Assembly: GCF_030864355.1 (NCBI RefSeq)
Contig: NC_083393.1
Coordinates: 1,550,001-1,614,000, forward strand
Origin: Cutaneotrichosporon cavernicola
Lineage: Eukaryota; Basidiomycota; Tremellomycetes; Trichosporonales; Trichosporonaceae
Length of the DNA: 64,000 nt
Direction of reading: 5' to 3'
The notes below the pieces were generated by a model. It saw only the letters and a list, made by a program, of their open reading frames with translations, was not told where the DNA came from and did not search any database. Positions within the stretch are counted from its first letter, which is position 1, and each line of letters begins with the position of its first letter. The translations under genes and the position numbers were made by a program. Positions 1 to 13,315 of this stretch are shown piece after piece.

Positions 1-7
1 CTCTGCC

Positions 8-659
8 ATGCAAGTTGAGCAGGCAGAGATGTTGGAGAGGATGGTTTTGGCGGATCCAGCTGCGAATGACGACGATAAGAGCATGGTGCAGGAGTTCGTT
101 GCCCGGAACCGGCTGGTTTACCAAGGTACAGTACAGCTCTCGAAGATCGTGCTGACAGCAGGCATTGCGGGGAAGGGTGGCGACCCAGGACTGGTGGCAC
201 TCTACGCTCAATTTGCCGCTCACTTCGGCCATGACCTTCCCCCCCTCAGACGTTGCGACTACAATGGAGCCACCAATGTGATGGATATGATGGCGGTGCA
301 AAATATTCGGTAACTTACCCTCCAGTTGAGCTTACTCAGCACCCTCAACGCTGCCAATTACCAGCTCGGCATGGATATCAAGGCAATCATCAACCGGTTG
401 TCGCCTCTGCCTCCGGGTTTTCCCGTGGGTTCAGTCCGGGCTATCTGACATCCAGACCCAGTTTAACATTAAGAAACTGAGCAAACTCCCTCTCAACCTC
501 CTCAGGATGTACTTTGTATACCTCCAGTTCTACCTGCGACCCCTGCGGATTTCCCATCATGACCTCGAGCCCATCTTCCGCGGGTCAAAAGGGCCACTCG
601 TTCGCGCCCTCCGGGCTCTTCTTGGCGTTCCTCCAACAGGAGTTTCTCCGTTCCATTAG
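8..659 (+). CDS. Unrecognised protein, possibly the 3' part of a larger gene
   Basis: Three exons at 8..309, 340..424 and 456..659 join into a 196-residue frame ending in TAG. The two introns are only 30 and 31 nt, with GT-AG ends, and removing them turns three broken frames into one open one, which is the main support for the gene. The frame is open to the left edge of the window, so the ATG at position 8 may be internal. I recognise no family. The N-terminal part is acidic and helical-looking, the middle has short hydrophobic helices, and the C-terminal 60 residues are basic and hydrophobic (many Leu, Arg, Pro). No signal peptide or zinc motif is visible. The intron sizes match those of the neighbouring genes, so this is unlikely to be random sequence. 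Confidence 0.55.
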
Positions 660-989
660 ATGCCGTTTTGCACAGCCGAGAGTAACCTGATGTAATCCAG
701 TGCGTGTTACTCATGTCGCGATGGTGAATCCAAAGGTACCAGGAAATCCTACGGAAGGTAGCGGCGGATGAGGGAATCCATCTTTCCCAGCACGCGCAGC
801 AACAATATATTTGTGCAACCTTCCTCGCCATGACCGTGTCCGACCGTGTCCTCCTGCCTCATCTCCCTCGCACACGCGACCACCTCCTTCATGCTCTGGG
901 CAGCCGATCAGCCGACACTCCCACAGTGTGGACCCCCATGACCACCAGTCACCAAGCATATCGCGTATCATAATCTAGTACAATCAAAA

Positions 990-3734
<2,745 letters not shown>

Positions 3735-3843
3735 TGTGAGTAGATGTAGAGGTTGTGGAGGAGATGAGGATGTATAGAGGAGAGGAGGGAAATAGAGGAG
3801 AGGAAGGAGAAAGACAATTAGTGATTGTGGTTGGATAATGGCG

Positions 3844-3897
3844 ACGCGTCAAATGACATTCAGGGTCAACACTCTAACAAGCTAACAATCTACGCGT
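3844..3897. promoter_or_regulatory. Two MluI cell-cycle boxes (ACGCGT) upstream of MCM3
   Basis: ACGCGT occurs at 3844..3849 and 3892..3897, about 110 and 160 bp upstream of the MCM3 start codon, in the 392-bp divergent promoter shared with STI1. In fungi this hexamer is the binding core of the MBF (Mbp1/Swi6-type) G1/S factor, which controls replication genes. Two copies 48 bp apart next to an MCM gene are unlikely to be accidental, but binding is inferred. Confidence 0.6.
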
Positions 3898-4126
3898 CTT
3901 GAATGACGTGGGAACAAACAAGGAACGTGTTCATCACGTGGATGATTGAATTAGTCCCGCTTGTTACTCGAACTTGCTGTGATTGCTGGGTGGGTGGGTA
4001 GCTGGGTGGTTCTGGGAGGTTCGGCGTACCTTATACTGGTATCAGGTGCTCGTCATCGTTGTCGTTTATTTCATCCTTCGATCCCACTTGGTCTGATCAA
4101 TTCCTCTTTCATCACATCTATCACAA

Positions 4127-5991
4127 ATGTCAACCGCAGAGCAGCTCAAGGCCGAGGCCAACAAGGCATTCTCCGCCAAGAACTTCCCCGAGGCTATCCA
4201 GCTCTACTCGGACGCCATTGCCCTCGACCCATCTAATCATGTCTTATTCTCAAACCGTGCTGCCGCCAAGTCCGGTAACCGGGACTACCAGGGCGCTCTC
4301 GAGGATGCCGAGAAAGTGAGGGCCAACTTCCGATCTTGATGGGTAGCGGCTGACCACAGTGCATCGAGATCAACCCCCAGTTCTCCAAGGGCTTCCTTCG
4401 CAAGGGTGCTGCGCTGCACGGTCTCCGCCAGTACCCCGAGGCGGTGATGGCGTATGAGGAGGGTCTGCAGGTCGAGCCCGAGAGCGCATTGCTCAAGAAG
4501 GGCCTGACTGAGGTCCAGAAGGTCATGGACCAGGAGATGGGCGGGCCCAACGATGGCATGGGCATGGGCCAGCTGTTCAGTGACCCCCAGCTCAAGGCTA
4601 AGCTCGCGGCCAACCCTAAGACAGCCGGGATGCTGCGCGACCCCTCGTTCGCTGCCAAGATCGACCAGATCGCAGCGTCTGGCGGCAAGACCGACATGAC
4701 GCAGCTGTTCAGCGACCCGCGCATGCTCACTGTCCTCGGTGTCCTCATGGGTGTTGACATTGTGAGTGCACAACCCCTGGATGCATACTAATACTAGTCT
4801 GCCATGGAGCGCCCAGAGGGTTCCAACGAGATGCCACCTGGCACCACCCCTGCTCAGCCTTCGTTCCAGGAGCAGAAGCCTTCCTCGCCAACCAAGGCGC
4901 GCGCGCCGTCCCCCAAGAAGGAGGAGCCCAAGGAGGAGCCCATGGAGGTCGACGACGACGACGCCAAAGCGAAGAAGGAGGCAGACGCCATCAAGCTCCA
5001 GGGCAACGCGGCATACAAGGCCAGGAAGTTTGACGAGGCGATCGCGCTGTACACCAAGGCGTGGGAGACGTACCCCAAGGACGTTACCTACCTCCTCAAC
5101 CTGAGCGGTAAGTTTCGTCAGCTAAACGAAAAACTAATGCCAGCCGTCTATTTCGAGCAGGGCGACTACGCCAAGTGCATCGAGGCTGCGGAGAAGGTCA
5201 TCGAGGAGGGTCGCGAGCTGCGCGCCTCCTACTCGACGTACGCCAAGGCGTACGGGCGTATCGGCAACGCGTACAACAAGCAGGGAGACCTCACAAACGC
5301 GATCAAGTTCTACCAGAAGTCGTTGACGGAGCACAGGACGCCCGACGTTCTTACCAAGCTCCGGGAGGCGGAGAAGGCAAAGTCCGAGGCGGACAAGCAG
5401 GCGTACATGGACCCCGCAAAGTCTGACGAGGCTCGTGAGGCCGGTAACGCCGAGTTCAAGGCTGGCAAGTTTGCCGACGCCGTCAAGAGCTACACTGAGG
5501 CGATCAAGCGTCTTCCGACCGACCCGCGCGCGTACAACAACCGCGCGTCGGCTTACCAGAAGCTGATGGCGTTCCCTGAGGCGCTCAAGGACGCCGAGGC
5601 GGCCATGAAGTGCGACCCGACCTTCATCAAGGCGTACATCCGCAAGGCCCTCGTGCAGCAGGCGATGCGGGACAACACCAAGGCGCTCGAGACGCTGCAA
5701 AAGGCCATGGATGCTGACAAGGACGGCAAGCACGCCAACGAGATTAACAACAACATGAACCGCATCATGCAGGAGTTGCAGTCGCAGCGCTCGACCGAGA
5801 CAGACGAGGAGGCATACTCGCGGGCGATGCGTGACCCCGAGGTTGCTGAGATCATGAGCGACCCTATCATGCGCCAGATTCTGTCGGACGCGCAGCAGAA
5901 CCCATCTGCGCTCATGGACCACATGAAGAACCCGATGATCTCGGAGAAGATCCAGAAGCTCATCAACGCGGGCATTATCCGCACGCGGTAA
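4127..5991 (+). CDS. STI1: Hsp70/Hsp90 organising co-chaperone Sti1 (Hop)
   Basis: Cytosolic adaptor that hands client proteins from Hsp70 to Hsp90. Exons 4127..4315, 4360..4761, 4798..5107 and 5144..5991 give 582 residues, almost the same as yeast Sti1 (589). The domain order is complete: TPR1 (about residues 5-115, starting AEQLKAEANKAFSAKNFPEA), a DP/STI1 domain (about 125-190), a Pro/Lys/Glu-rich linker, TPR2A (about 250-360), TPR2B (about 385-500) and a second DP domain at the C-terminus with SDPIMRQILSDAQQNP. Introns are 44, 36 and 36 nt. The start is the first ATG after the divergent promoter and begins the TPR1 helix directly. No irregularities were seen. Confidence 0.96.
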
Positions 5992-6270
5992 TCGCATATG
6001 CAGAGGTAGTTTGGAGGTCGTGGGTCGTATCTGGTAGTCCCGAGTAGTGCATCATGTCATTAGTGTAGTCTTTCCGCTCTTCTGGAGTTGATACCCCCCG
6101 ACGGAAGTAGTTTCTTTTGAGTTGCTCGACTCAGGGAGGGACTCGGATTGTTGGTGGAGGGCTGTTGAGCAGTTGCAATCTCAACTCTGATCTCAAACCT
6201 CTATCCCAAAACGCCTGGAGGACGCTCTCAACATCTGGTACAGCGCTCTCCAACGCCTCACCTCGACATC

Positions 6271-8176
6271 ATGTTCCCTGCGCAGGCATGGAAGAGAGCG
6301 ACGTACATCCGGAGTTGGCCGGCAGCGCGGCAGGCTCTATCTTGGACGATGGCGGCCAGCACCAGCTCACAGCCAGACCCAACCAATGCTCGTCACGACG
6401 TTGAAGCGCCGCGCGAGGTAGCCTCCGATTCCGCGCGCAGCCCATCTCGGCAAGCGCAGCCATCAATCAGCTTCTTCTCTGGCAACCAGCCGAAAGCCAG
6501 GAAGCCCAACTCTCGACAGCTCTGCCCTGCCCTTCACTCCATCCAGACGACTCACTCCGGTAAGTCATGCTCCCACACACACTGCTTGTGTCCGCTAATT
6601 CTAGATTACAAGGACATGTTGATTCCCTCACGCCTGCTCATGGACGCCCTGACCGTGCCCATGAACAGTAGAGGTGGACCGATCATGGTTCGGCCCAACG
6701 GCCGCGACTTTACCAATGCGGAAGAGCGCGAGGACCCCGACGTTAGGATCACGCCGGTGACGCTCTCACAGCGTCTGCTCAAGGACGGCGATCGACTTTT
6801 GACTCTTGGCGAAATCGAAGGCGCGGTCGGTGCAGGGGTGAGCATCGACGTGGTCCGGCTTCTGACGGCAGAACAACTTTGTGTGGAAGACGATCTGGGC
6901 TCTCCTCCAGAAATTCAAAAGTACCGGCCTGGAGAGCCTTACGGAGGAACAGATCTCGCGCGAGTTGTTCTCCCGCCTCCCCAGTTTGGGCACCAATAAG
7001 GCTCATGCACTGTACGGAGACCATTGCTCATTGCTAATGACAGCGCCTACAGCGGCCATCGGACATTGGATGACCTGATGGGCAGCGACAGGGTCAAGGC
7101 CAAAACCAAGAACTTTATCCAGCTACTGCAAGTGCAGGACCGCGCGATTCCGCGCGCCGAGGTTGATGAGTTCCGCGAGCGGTTGCAGAATGCGCTCGCT
7201 GGCTCCGTCCCAAAGTGTTCGTTAACCACTATTGCGTAGCTGATTCCAGATCGCTTTGAGATTGTCGGCCCATACCGACGCGGCTCAGCGTACACTCAGT
7301 CGATCAAGGTACTTGTATGGCACACGGACTTTGAGCGCCACGGACAGGATGACTCTGGCATTAACCAGCTTTATCACAGACTCCAGCAAAACGGGCTGAT
7401 CAACTTGGAGGACATGATTCAGGGCGGACCGAACTCTCCAGGACAGCACACAACACTTCAGTGCCTCTCATCACTCGACAAGGACCGTCCCGAACGCTTC
7501 CTCGATATCCGCATTGTACCGACCGAGAGCGTGCCCTACCGGATTTTCTATGACACGGGGTCGAGCTGGCTCGTGAGCCACATGAGGCTGGAGGCTAAGA
7601 AGCGGTACGTTCTCCTCAAATCTCAGCTGACAGAAGTGGACTCGAGCTCTGGGCTCGCGGCTTGTACCCTCTGGGCCAACCGGTGGGTGTAAACATGACC
7701 AGAGCTGACGTAGCGCCCCGCACAGACGGCCATCCTCGTCGACAACGAGCGCGAGCTGTTTGAACTCCTCGACGTGCCGTGGATCGAGGTGAGACGCGCC
7801 GAGGCCACACTGACAGCAGCCCACACAGCGAGGGCCGAAGGGAGTCAACGTAATGCTGCCCAAGTTGCGCGCGTGGTCGTCTGCGTCCCGCCCATCTCCC
7901 GATTATCTGAATCGCGTACTCTCACAGGCGACAGTCGTGAAGCCTGGCCGAATGCACCCGACCAACGTGCCCGAGATCGTCGCCGCCTCGCGCCTTCCCC
8001 TCCCGAAGGCGCGCACGCGTGACGTCCCGGCGTTCCCGGCGATCGACATCGGGGGCTCCACCACCGACATCGACATGATCCAGCGGCGCGCGGCGGCCAG
8101 CCTGTCGCGTAGCCGCTTTGAGAAGGAGGAGCTGAAGCGCGTCGAGCGGCAGCAGCGCGAGGGGGCCGAGGCGTAG
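6271..8176 (+). CDS. Family X DNA polymerase-like protein lacking two catalytic aspartates
   Basis: Eight exons (6271..6559, 6605..6837, 6872..7011, 7044..7216, 7250..7604, 7634..7682, 7726..7788, 7829..8176) give 549 residues. The order of a pol beta/lambda-type core is clear: helix-hairpin-helix-like SRLPSLGTNKAHAL, fingers with an IPRAEVDEF segment, the nucleotide-binding motif GPYRRG (residues 285-290), LDIRIVP (362-368), the steric-gate region FYDTGSSW and the thumb ending GLYPLGQP...LFELLDVPWIE. In active enzymes GSYRRG is followed by SGDxDV; here the same place reads TQSIKV, so the two metal-binding Asp are Ser296 and Lys298. The third Asp is kept (D364). The first 36 residues lack acidic residues and are rich in Arg, Ala and Trp, which could be a mitochondrial presequence (inference). 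A basic tail of about 110 residues follows the thumb. Probably a non-catalytic homologue. Confidence 0.8.
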
Positions 8177-8400
8177 GGCGTAATGTGTGCAGATTAATCC
8201 AGGGAGAAGTTTAGACGCATCGCATTAGAGCATATTCAAGTATCACAATAAGCATTAGCATTTTGACCTCCACCGGCCTAGTCTGGTCCGCGTCCGATTG
8301 ATTGCCACCCAACTCACATCCGCCATCGAACTCTGACTCTACCCTAAACACGTCACGTAAGCCGCGCGTAATAGGCATCAACGGTAACATCTACCACACC

Positions 8401-10310
8401 ATGACTGCGGGCTATGTCCCTCTCGCGACGTCGCCACGGGGCTCGGCCTCTGCGCTCGTCGATGACCGCGCCGCGCCCGAGGTGGATGAGGCCGCCGTCG
8501 TCGTGCTGGGCGAAGACACAGTCACGCCCTTTGTATGGGCCCTGGTCTGCGCTGCAGCGATCTCAGGCCTGTTATTCGGGTACGCCTTCCCGTCCCTTCA
8601 TCCACTGACAGCAGCTACGACACGGGCGTGATTAGCGGTACACTGTGAGCTGTCTCTTTCTTATCAGCTGACAACAGTGTCGTGATAGGCACCGACCTCG
8701 GCGCCGAACTCACAACCCACCAGAAGGAGGCGATAACGAGCGCGACGACTCTCGGTGCCCTCTTCGGCGGCCTGGGCGCCGGCGCACTTTCAGACGCTCG
8801 GGGGCGGAAAGGCGTCCTCTTCCTAGCCAACATCGTCTTTATAGTCGGCGCGCTCCTCCAGGCCGCGGCACACGCCGTCTCCACCATGGTAGTTGGGCGT
8901 TTCATTGTCGGCCTCGGAGTCGGCCTTGCGTCATGCATTGCGCCGCTGTATATCGGTGAACTGGCGCCTACTCGGATGCGTGGTCGGCTGGTGACTGTAA
9001 ACGCGGTCGTGTGCACCTTTGGCCAAGTCGTGGCTTACAGTACGCCCAAATGAGAGAAGGACTAATGGCAGCGATCGGTGCACTGTTCGCCCGCGCGCCG
9101 GGAGGATGGCGATGGATGGTCGGACTCGGCGCGCTTCCGGCCGCGGTACAGCTCGCTTCCCTCGGCTTCCTCCCCGAATCTCGTGCGCTGTACAGTGTGT
9201 AGAGCTGACACCAGCGCGTATCCTCCTCCTTCGCGGTGACACGCGTGCCGTTGAGCGCGTCTTGGCACGGGTGTATCCGCTCGCTACTAAGGGTGACGTC
9301 GCGCGTAAGGTCGAGATCATGGCTCGGGCCGTGGCCCAGAGCGTCGAGATCGAGAAGACTACGACGATGCGCCAGCGCGCCGCCAGTTTGTTCCGCGTCG
9401 GCGCGTACCGCCGGGCTCTAGGTGCGTCCGCTTCATTGCGTATGTCAAGTTGACGGCAGTGATCGGGTGCGGGCTGCAGGCGCTGCAGCAGGCGTGTGGA
9501 TTCAACACTTTGATGGTGAGCAAAGAAAGAACTATCGCTGCTGACGGACAGTACTAGTAGGTCTCGAGAAGTCTTTGGGACACCTACTGCGCATACTAAC
9601 ATCAGCTCTGCATCCATCTTTGCCGCAATGGGGTTCAAGAACGCCACCGCGACTGGATTGATTATCGCCACGGTCAACTGCGTTTTCACGCTCGTCGCGC
9701 TCAAGGTACAGCTTTCTCGGATTCGTCGCCAGCTGACAACAGATCATTGACCCGATCGGACGCCGTCCCATCATGCTCTACACAGTACCATTGATGGCGC
9801 TTGCGTTATTCTCAACGTCATTCTTCTTCGGCCGTGCGTCCACGTCCACCCCCTTCACCGCTGACAGTAGAATTGACGCACGGCACGGACGGCGTCCTGG
9901 TGCCCGGCACCGAATACCCTCGCTCTCAAGCACTGCTCGTTCTGCTGAGTATGATGTTCTTCGTCGCGGCCTACGCGACCGGTAGCGGCAACATCCCATG
10001 GCAGCAGGGCGAGCTCTTTCCCCTCGAAGTCCGAGGGCTGGGGACGAGCCTGTGCACCGCGACAAACTGGAGCGTCAACCTGCTCGTGGCAGCGACGTTC
10101 CTCTCACTTATGGAGGCTGCCACGCCCGCCGGCGCGTTTGCGCTGTACGCGGTGGTGTGCCTTGTGGGGTGGGTGTTCGTGTGGCGTTGTTACCCCGAGA
10201 CCTCGGGGTTGAGCCTTGAGGAAGTGTCGGAAGTGTTTGCGGACGATTTTGGGGTGAAGAAGAGCGATGCGATGCGGCGCGCACACGGATTGGGTGCGGC
10301 GCGTGTCTAG
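8401..10310 (+). CDS. MFS sugar transporter, myo-inositol transporter-like
   Basis: Plasma-membrane sugar-proton symporter of the major facilitator superfamily. Ten exons (8401..8579, 8615..8644, 8678..9039, 9072..9182, 9215..9421, 9460..9515, 9552..9556, 9606..9705, 9743..9833, 9868..10310) give 527 residues with 12 predicted membrane segments. Family signatures: GYDTGVISG in TM1, DARGRKG in loop 2-3, the PESPR motif after TM6, QQACGFNTLMYYS in TM7 and ELFPLEVRGLGTS after TM10, then PETSGLSLEE at the C-terminal end. The combination GNIPWQQGELFP resembles fungal inositol transporters more than hexose transporters, so inositol is the likeliest substrate (inference). All nine introns are 32-49 nt, and one exon is only 5 nt long. 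Start chosen at the ATG before the acidic N-terminal tail; there is no in-frame ATG upstream. Confidence 0.9.
9552..9556 (+). other. Five-nucleotide microexon of the sugar transporter
   Basis: The five bases TACTA lie between a 36-nt intron (9516..9551, branch GCTGAC) and a 49-nt intron (9557..9605, branch TACTAAC), both with GT-AG ends. Including them supplies Tyr316 and two bases of Tyr317 and restores the conserved LMYYS motif of TM7. Skipping them shifts the frame of the following 200 residues. Confidence 0.85.
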
Positions 10311-10331
10311 ATTGTAGATGATCTTGATGTA

Positions 10332-10355
10332 TGTCTGTCTGTCTGTCTGTCTGTC
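10332..10355 (+). repeat. TGTC tetranucleotide microsatellite
   Basis: Six tandem copies of a TGTC/CTGT unit just after the transporter stop codon. Simple-sequence repeat in the 3' flank; no function implied. Confidence 0.9.
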
Positions 10356-10505
10356 CATCCTTCCTGCCCCACTCCAACTACCCAGCTCCCTCGCAATAAT
10401 CACCGGGTATGAACCCCGAGATGCCGATACCATCGGCCTCCTCCGTCCCCCGTGTCCATTGCCCACTGCACTTGGCATCTTGCTCCTGCCTCCTCCCACA
10501 CTGCA

Positions 10506-11428
10506 ATGGCAACCCAGACCCAGACCCAGACCCAGGCCGAGACGCGACCCAGCGTCCTCCGCCTGCGCGGCGGCGACGAAGCAACCAAGCTCAAACTGGC
10601 ACGTCGTCCCTCTTTTTTCTTCTAACCCCAGCGCCAACACCACAAGGAACGCCTCGCCGGCGCCTTCCGCATCTTTGCGAGACTGGGCTACGACGAGGGT
10701 GTAGCGGGCCACATAACGGTGCGCGATGTTGTAAACCCGCACGGTACGTTCCTCTTCTTGCTGGTACTCATGCAGCGTTCTGGGTCAACCCGTACGGCGT
10801 GGCATTCGACCAGATGACGGCGTCGGATCTACTGCTTATCGACCATGACGGGAACGTGTTGGGTGGCGGAAAGGACGGGGACGGACAGCTGTTCAATGCT
10901 GCGGGGTTTGCTATCCATGGCTCGATCCATCGACAACGGCAGGATATCCATGCCGCGGCGCATTCCCACTCGTATTTTGGCAGGGCGTTCAGCTGTCTCG
11001 GTCGCAATATCGATTTGGCCTCTGTTGGTATGTTATATCTTAGATGGACGGGGCTAATTCCAGAGGGAGCACAGTATGGCGAGACGGTGCGGTTATATGA
11101 TGATTTTGGAGGAGTCGTCCTTGATGACGCAGAGGGGTTGGCTATTTGCAAAGCCTTGGGACCAGCAGGTAAAGGCGCCATCCTCCAGAATCACGGTATC
11201 CTCACCGCAGCCGGGACTGTCGATGCCGCAGTCGCCTACTTTGTTCGCCTGGAGAGGCTTTGCCAGGCCCAACTTGAGGCTGATGCCGCTGATGGGCCCC
11301 GCGTCCTCACCGACAGTGAGGTGCATGCCGTGTTTGCCGAGCAGGGCGGGGAAGAGGTCGCCTACGAGCAGGCACAGGAGTTGTACGAGTGGCTCGAGGC
11401 GGTCGACGGCCAGGATTACAAGTTGTAG
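10506..11428 (+). CDS. Class II aldolase/adducin-domain protein (intact metal site)
   Basis: Exons 10506..10598, 10632..10743, 10776..11027 and 11064..11428 give 273 residues. The fold is the class II aldolase/adducin N-terminal domain, a zinc-dependent family acting on sugar phosphates or related hydroxy-acids; the actual substrate is unknown. The zinc ligands are present: HSH at 131-133 and the His of QNHG at 196. The N-terminus has a repetitive TQTQTQ run. The first intron appears to be a 33-nt GC-AG intron, because no GT donor keeps the frame (a GT donor at about 10548 would give a longer intron). The other two introns are 32 and 36 nt. It converges on the Ulp1-like gene, with 154 bp between stop codons, in the same arrangement as the second aldolase/Ulp1-like pair near 27.6 kb. 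Confidence 0.82.
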
Positions 11429-11582
11429 GTCTTGGGTGACGGGAGATCTGCACAATGTACATGTACATCGAGGAAAGACTCCTTATAAACCCTCATTCTG
11501 CCTTCGACCGTGCACACGTACCCTTCGTTCTAGCAATTGCTCACTTCTGCTGGTCATCTTCACCAGGCCATCTCTACTCTCC

Positions 11583-13315
11583 TTAGTTGCTGACGCTCCG
11601 GTGGCTATTAACGCCCAGGCTCGCCAGGAGGGAGCGGTCAAGACCGAGATCGGAAAACAGATCGTCGCAGTACTCAGCAAAATCGCAGGCGCATCCCTCG
11701 TCGGTGGGAAGGTGGCCTGCGTTGCACGTCCAGACGACGCGGTCCAGGATGGCCTTGCCAAGCTTGCTCCCCGTCATGGACTTGTTGTTGGCTGTCCTAA
11801 GCGCCGCCGCCAGCTCAGGCGACACATCGTGCTTGGCAACCGAGCTCGCCGCCGGGACGAACTGCTTCTTGCGCTTGATGCGCCGCTTCGCCTTGAACGG
11901 CACTTTGGGTGCGTCGATGCGCGGGCGGCGCTTGAAACCATTGCCCCGTGGGTTCGCCGTCGTTAGGTTATCGTCCTTCATCCCCTCGTCCTCGACGTCC
12001 TTGAAGGCAAGAGCGAGGAACCGGCGGTAGTGTTCGTGGGTAAGGTCCTTGTGGATGCTCTCCGAGAGGAACCAGAGAGACACCTCGAGTCCAGGGTAGT
12101 GAAGCTCGTCCAGTGTCGGCAGGGCGACCATGAGCTCGATCGCACCACAGACAAGGACGACTGATCTCATGGGGTCGATCGGGTTGTCAGGCTGGAGTTA
12201 ATTGTTGCGACACTGGGTGAACCCACCGAGATAATACGAGTCTCAAGAGTGGTCCGAACGACTTCAAGGTCAGGCCACTTGCTTGTGTCGGCGAGGAAAG
12301 CATCAACCACGTAGTCGGCAAACTGATGAGTTAGCCTCCGCTGAAAACATGTACACACCTGCGAGACAGTGTCCGGTTCGAGGCGGTAGAATCCAGCGGG
12401 GTCGTACACTACCACCCACTGGGAGGTGACGAACACGACAAACCAACGATTGTGCATCTCAGAAATGAAGATGACGCGGTCGAGCTCATGGACATTGACC
12501 TGAGGTAAGCACGAGTTGACTGGACCACCTTCCCTCACTTACATCGGGGAGACCAACAGACTCGAGCGCATTCCTCAGCGAGTCGCTGCTCTTGGCCTTG
12601 GAGTGGCATGCACAGCGCGGATAAAGAGACTCTGAGAACTGTGTGCCACACAGGAGCACGTCGTGTGGGGCGCAGATCGAGCCGAGGAAGGCGTGGACAA
12701 TGCGGGAATCGGCGGCGCGAACAGCATCGACGTCGAGACTCTTGCAGTGCGTGGTGACATGCTTCCACAGGGAACCTCCGCCGCGACCGGCCGGCTTCGA
12801 CCGAGACACCTTGTTGCACTTGCCTTTGCCCTCGGCTCTCTTGGACTTGGCCGCCACGGCGAACTCGGCGCTGTCGTCGTCGTCCTCACTCTCTGAGGGG
12901 TTCAGGTACGCCGAATCGCAGACTGGGCCTTCCCAGCTCCCAGAGGAATACCAGTCGTCCACGATCGCCTGTGACGTGGTCTGGTGTTAGGCGTTCATCT
13001 TCGAAGTATGGCTTCGAAGTGTGAAATTGAATATGGAGCAACACTCACTGGTAGAGCAGGGAAGGCGTCGAGGAAGGTGTCGCGCCACACATCAAGGGGA
13101 AGGGTGATCTTGGGTGTTGATCCGGATCCATCCTGCTTTTTGCGTTGGTTTGGGTCGCGTGTGCTGGAGACTCTCTTCACTTGCTTTGGGCTGCTTGACG
13201 AAGGCAGAGTTGGAGAGGAGGAATACGAGCCTGATGGGCCGCCGGTGCGGGGGGTGCTGGGACGCGGCGAGTAAGGGGAAGAGGAGGAGCTTGCGCCGGG
13301 GATGCTACTCCACAT
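11583..13315 (-). CDS. Ulp1/C48 peptidase-like protein, catalytically degenerate (paralogue A)
   Basis: Exons in gene order 13315..13049, 12968..12543, 12499..12359, 12322..12227 and 12191..11583 give 512 residues. A Ser/Pro-rich disordered N-terminus leads to a helix ending DAFPALP, then a core whose strand-turn-strand reads DRVIFISEMHNRWFVV...VVVYDPAG. In SUMO proteases this place is HW...D; here Trp250 and Asp264 are kept but the His position is Arg249. The region expected to hold the catalytic Cys (x-D-C-G) reads M-R-S-V, with Ser320 instead. The C-terminal third is basic (KRRIKRKK) and ends with a conserved ILDRVVWT segment. The same core and C-terminal motif recur in the genes at 20.7-22.9 kb and 26.0-27.6 kb. 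Fold assignment is by pattern and is tentative; expression and frame are well supported by five consistent exons. Confidence 0.7.

Noticed and set aside
9195..9214. A 20-nt intron (GTGTGT...CCAG) in the sugar transporter
   Set aside because: The donor 12 nt upstream (9183) gives a 32-nt intron and exactly the conserved PESPR motif, so the 20-nt version is not needed.
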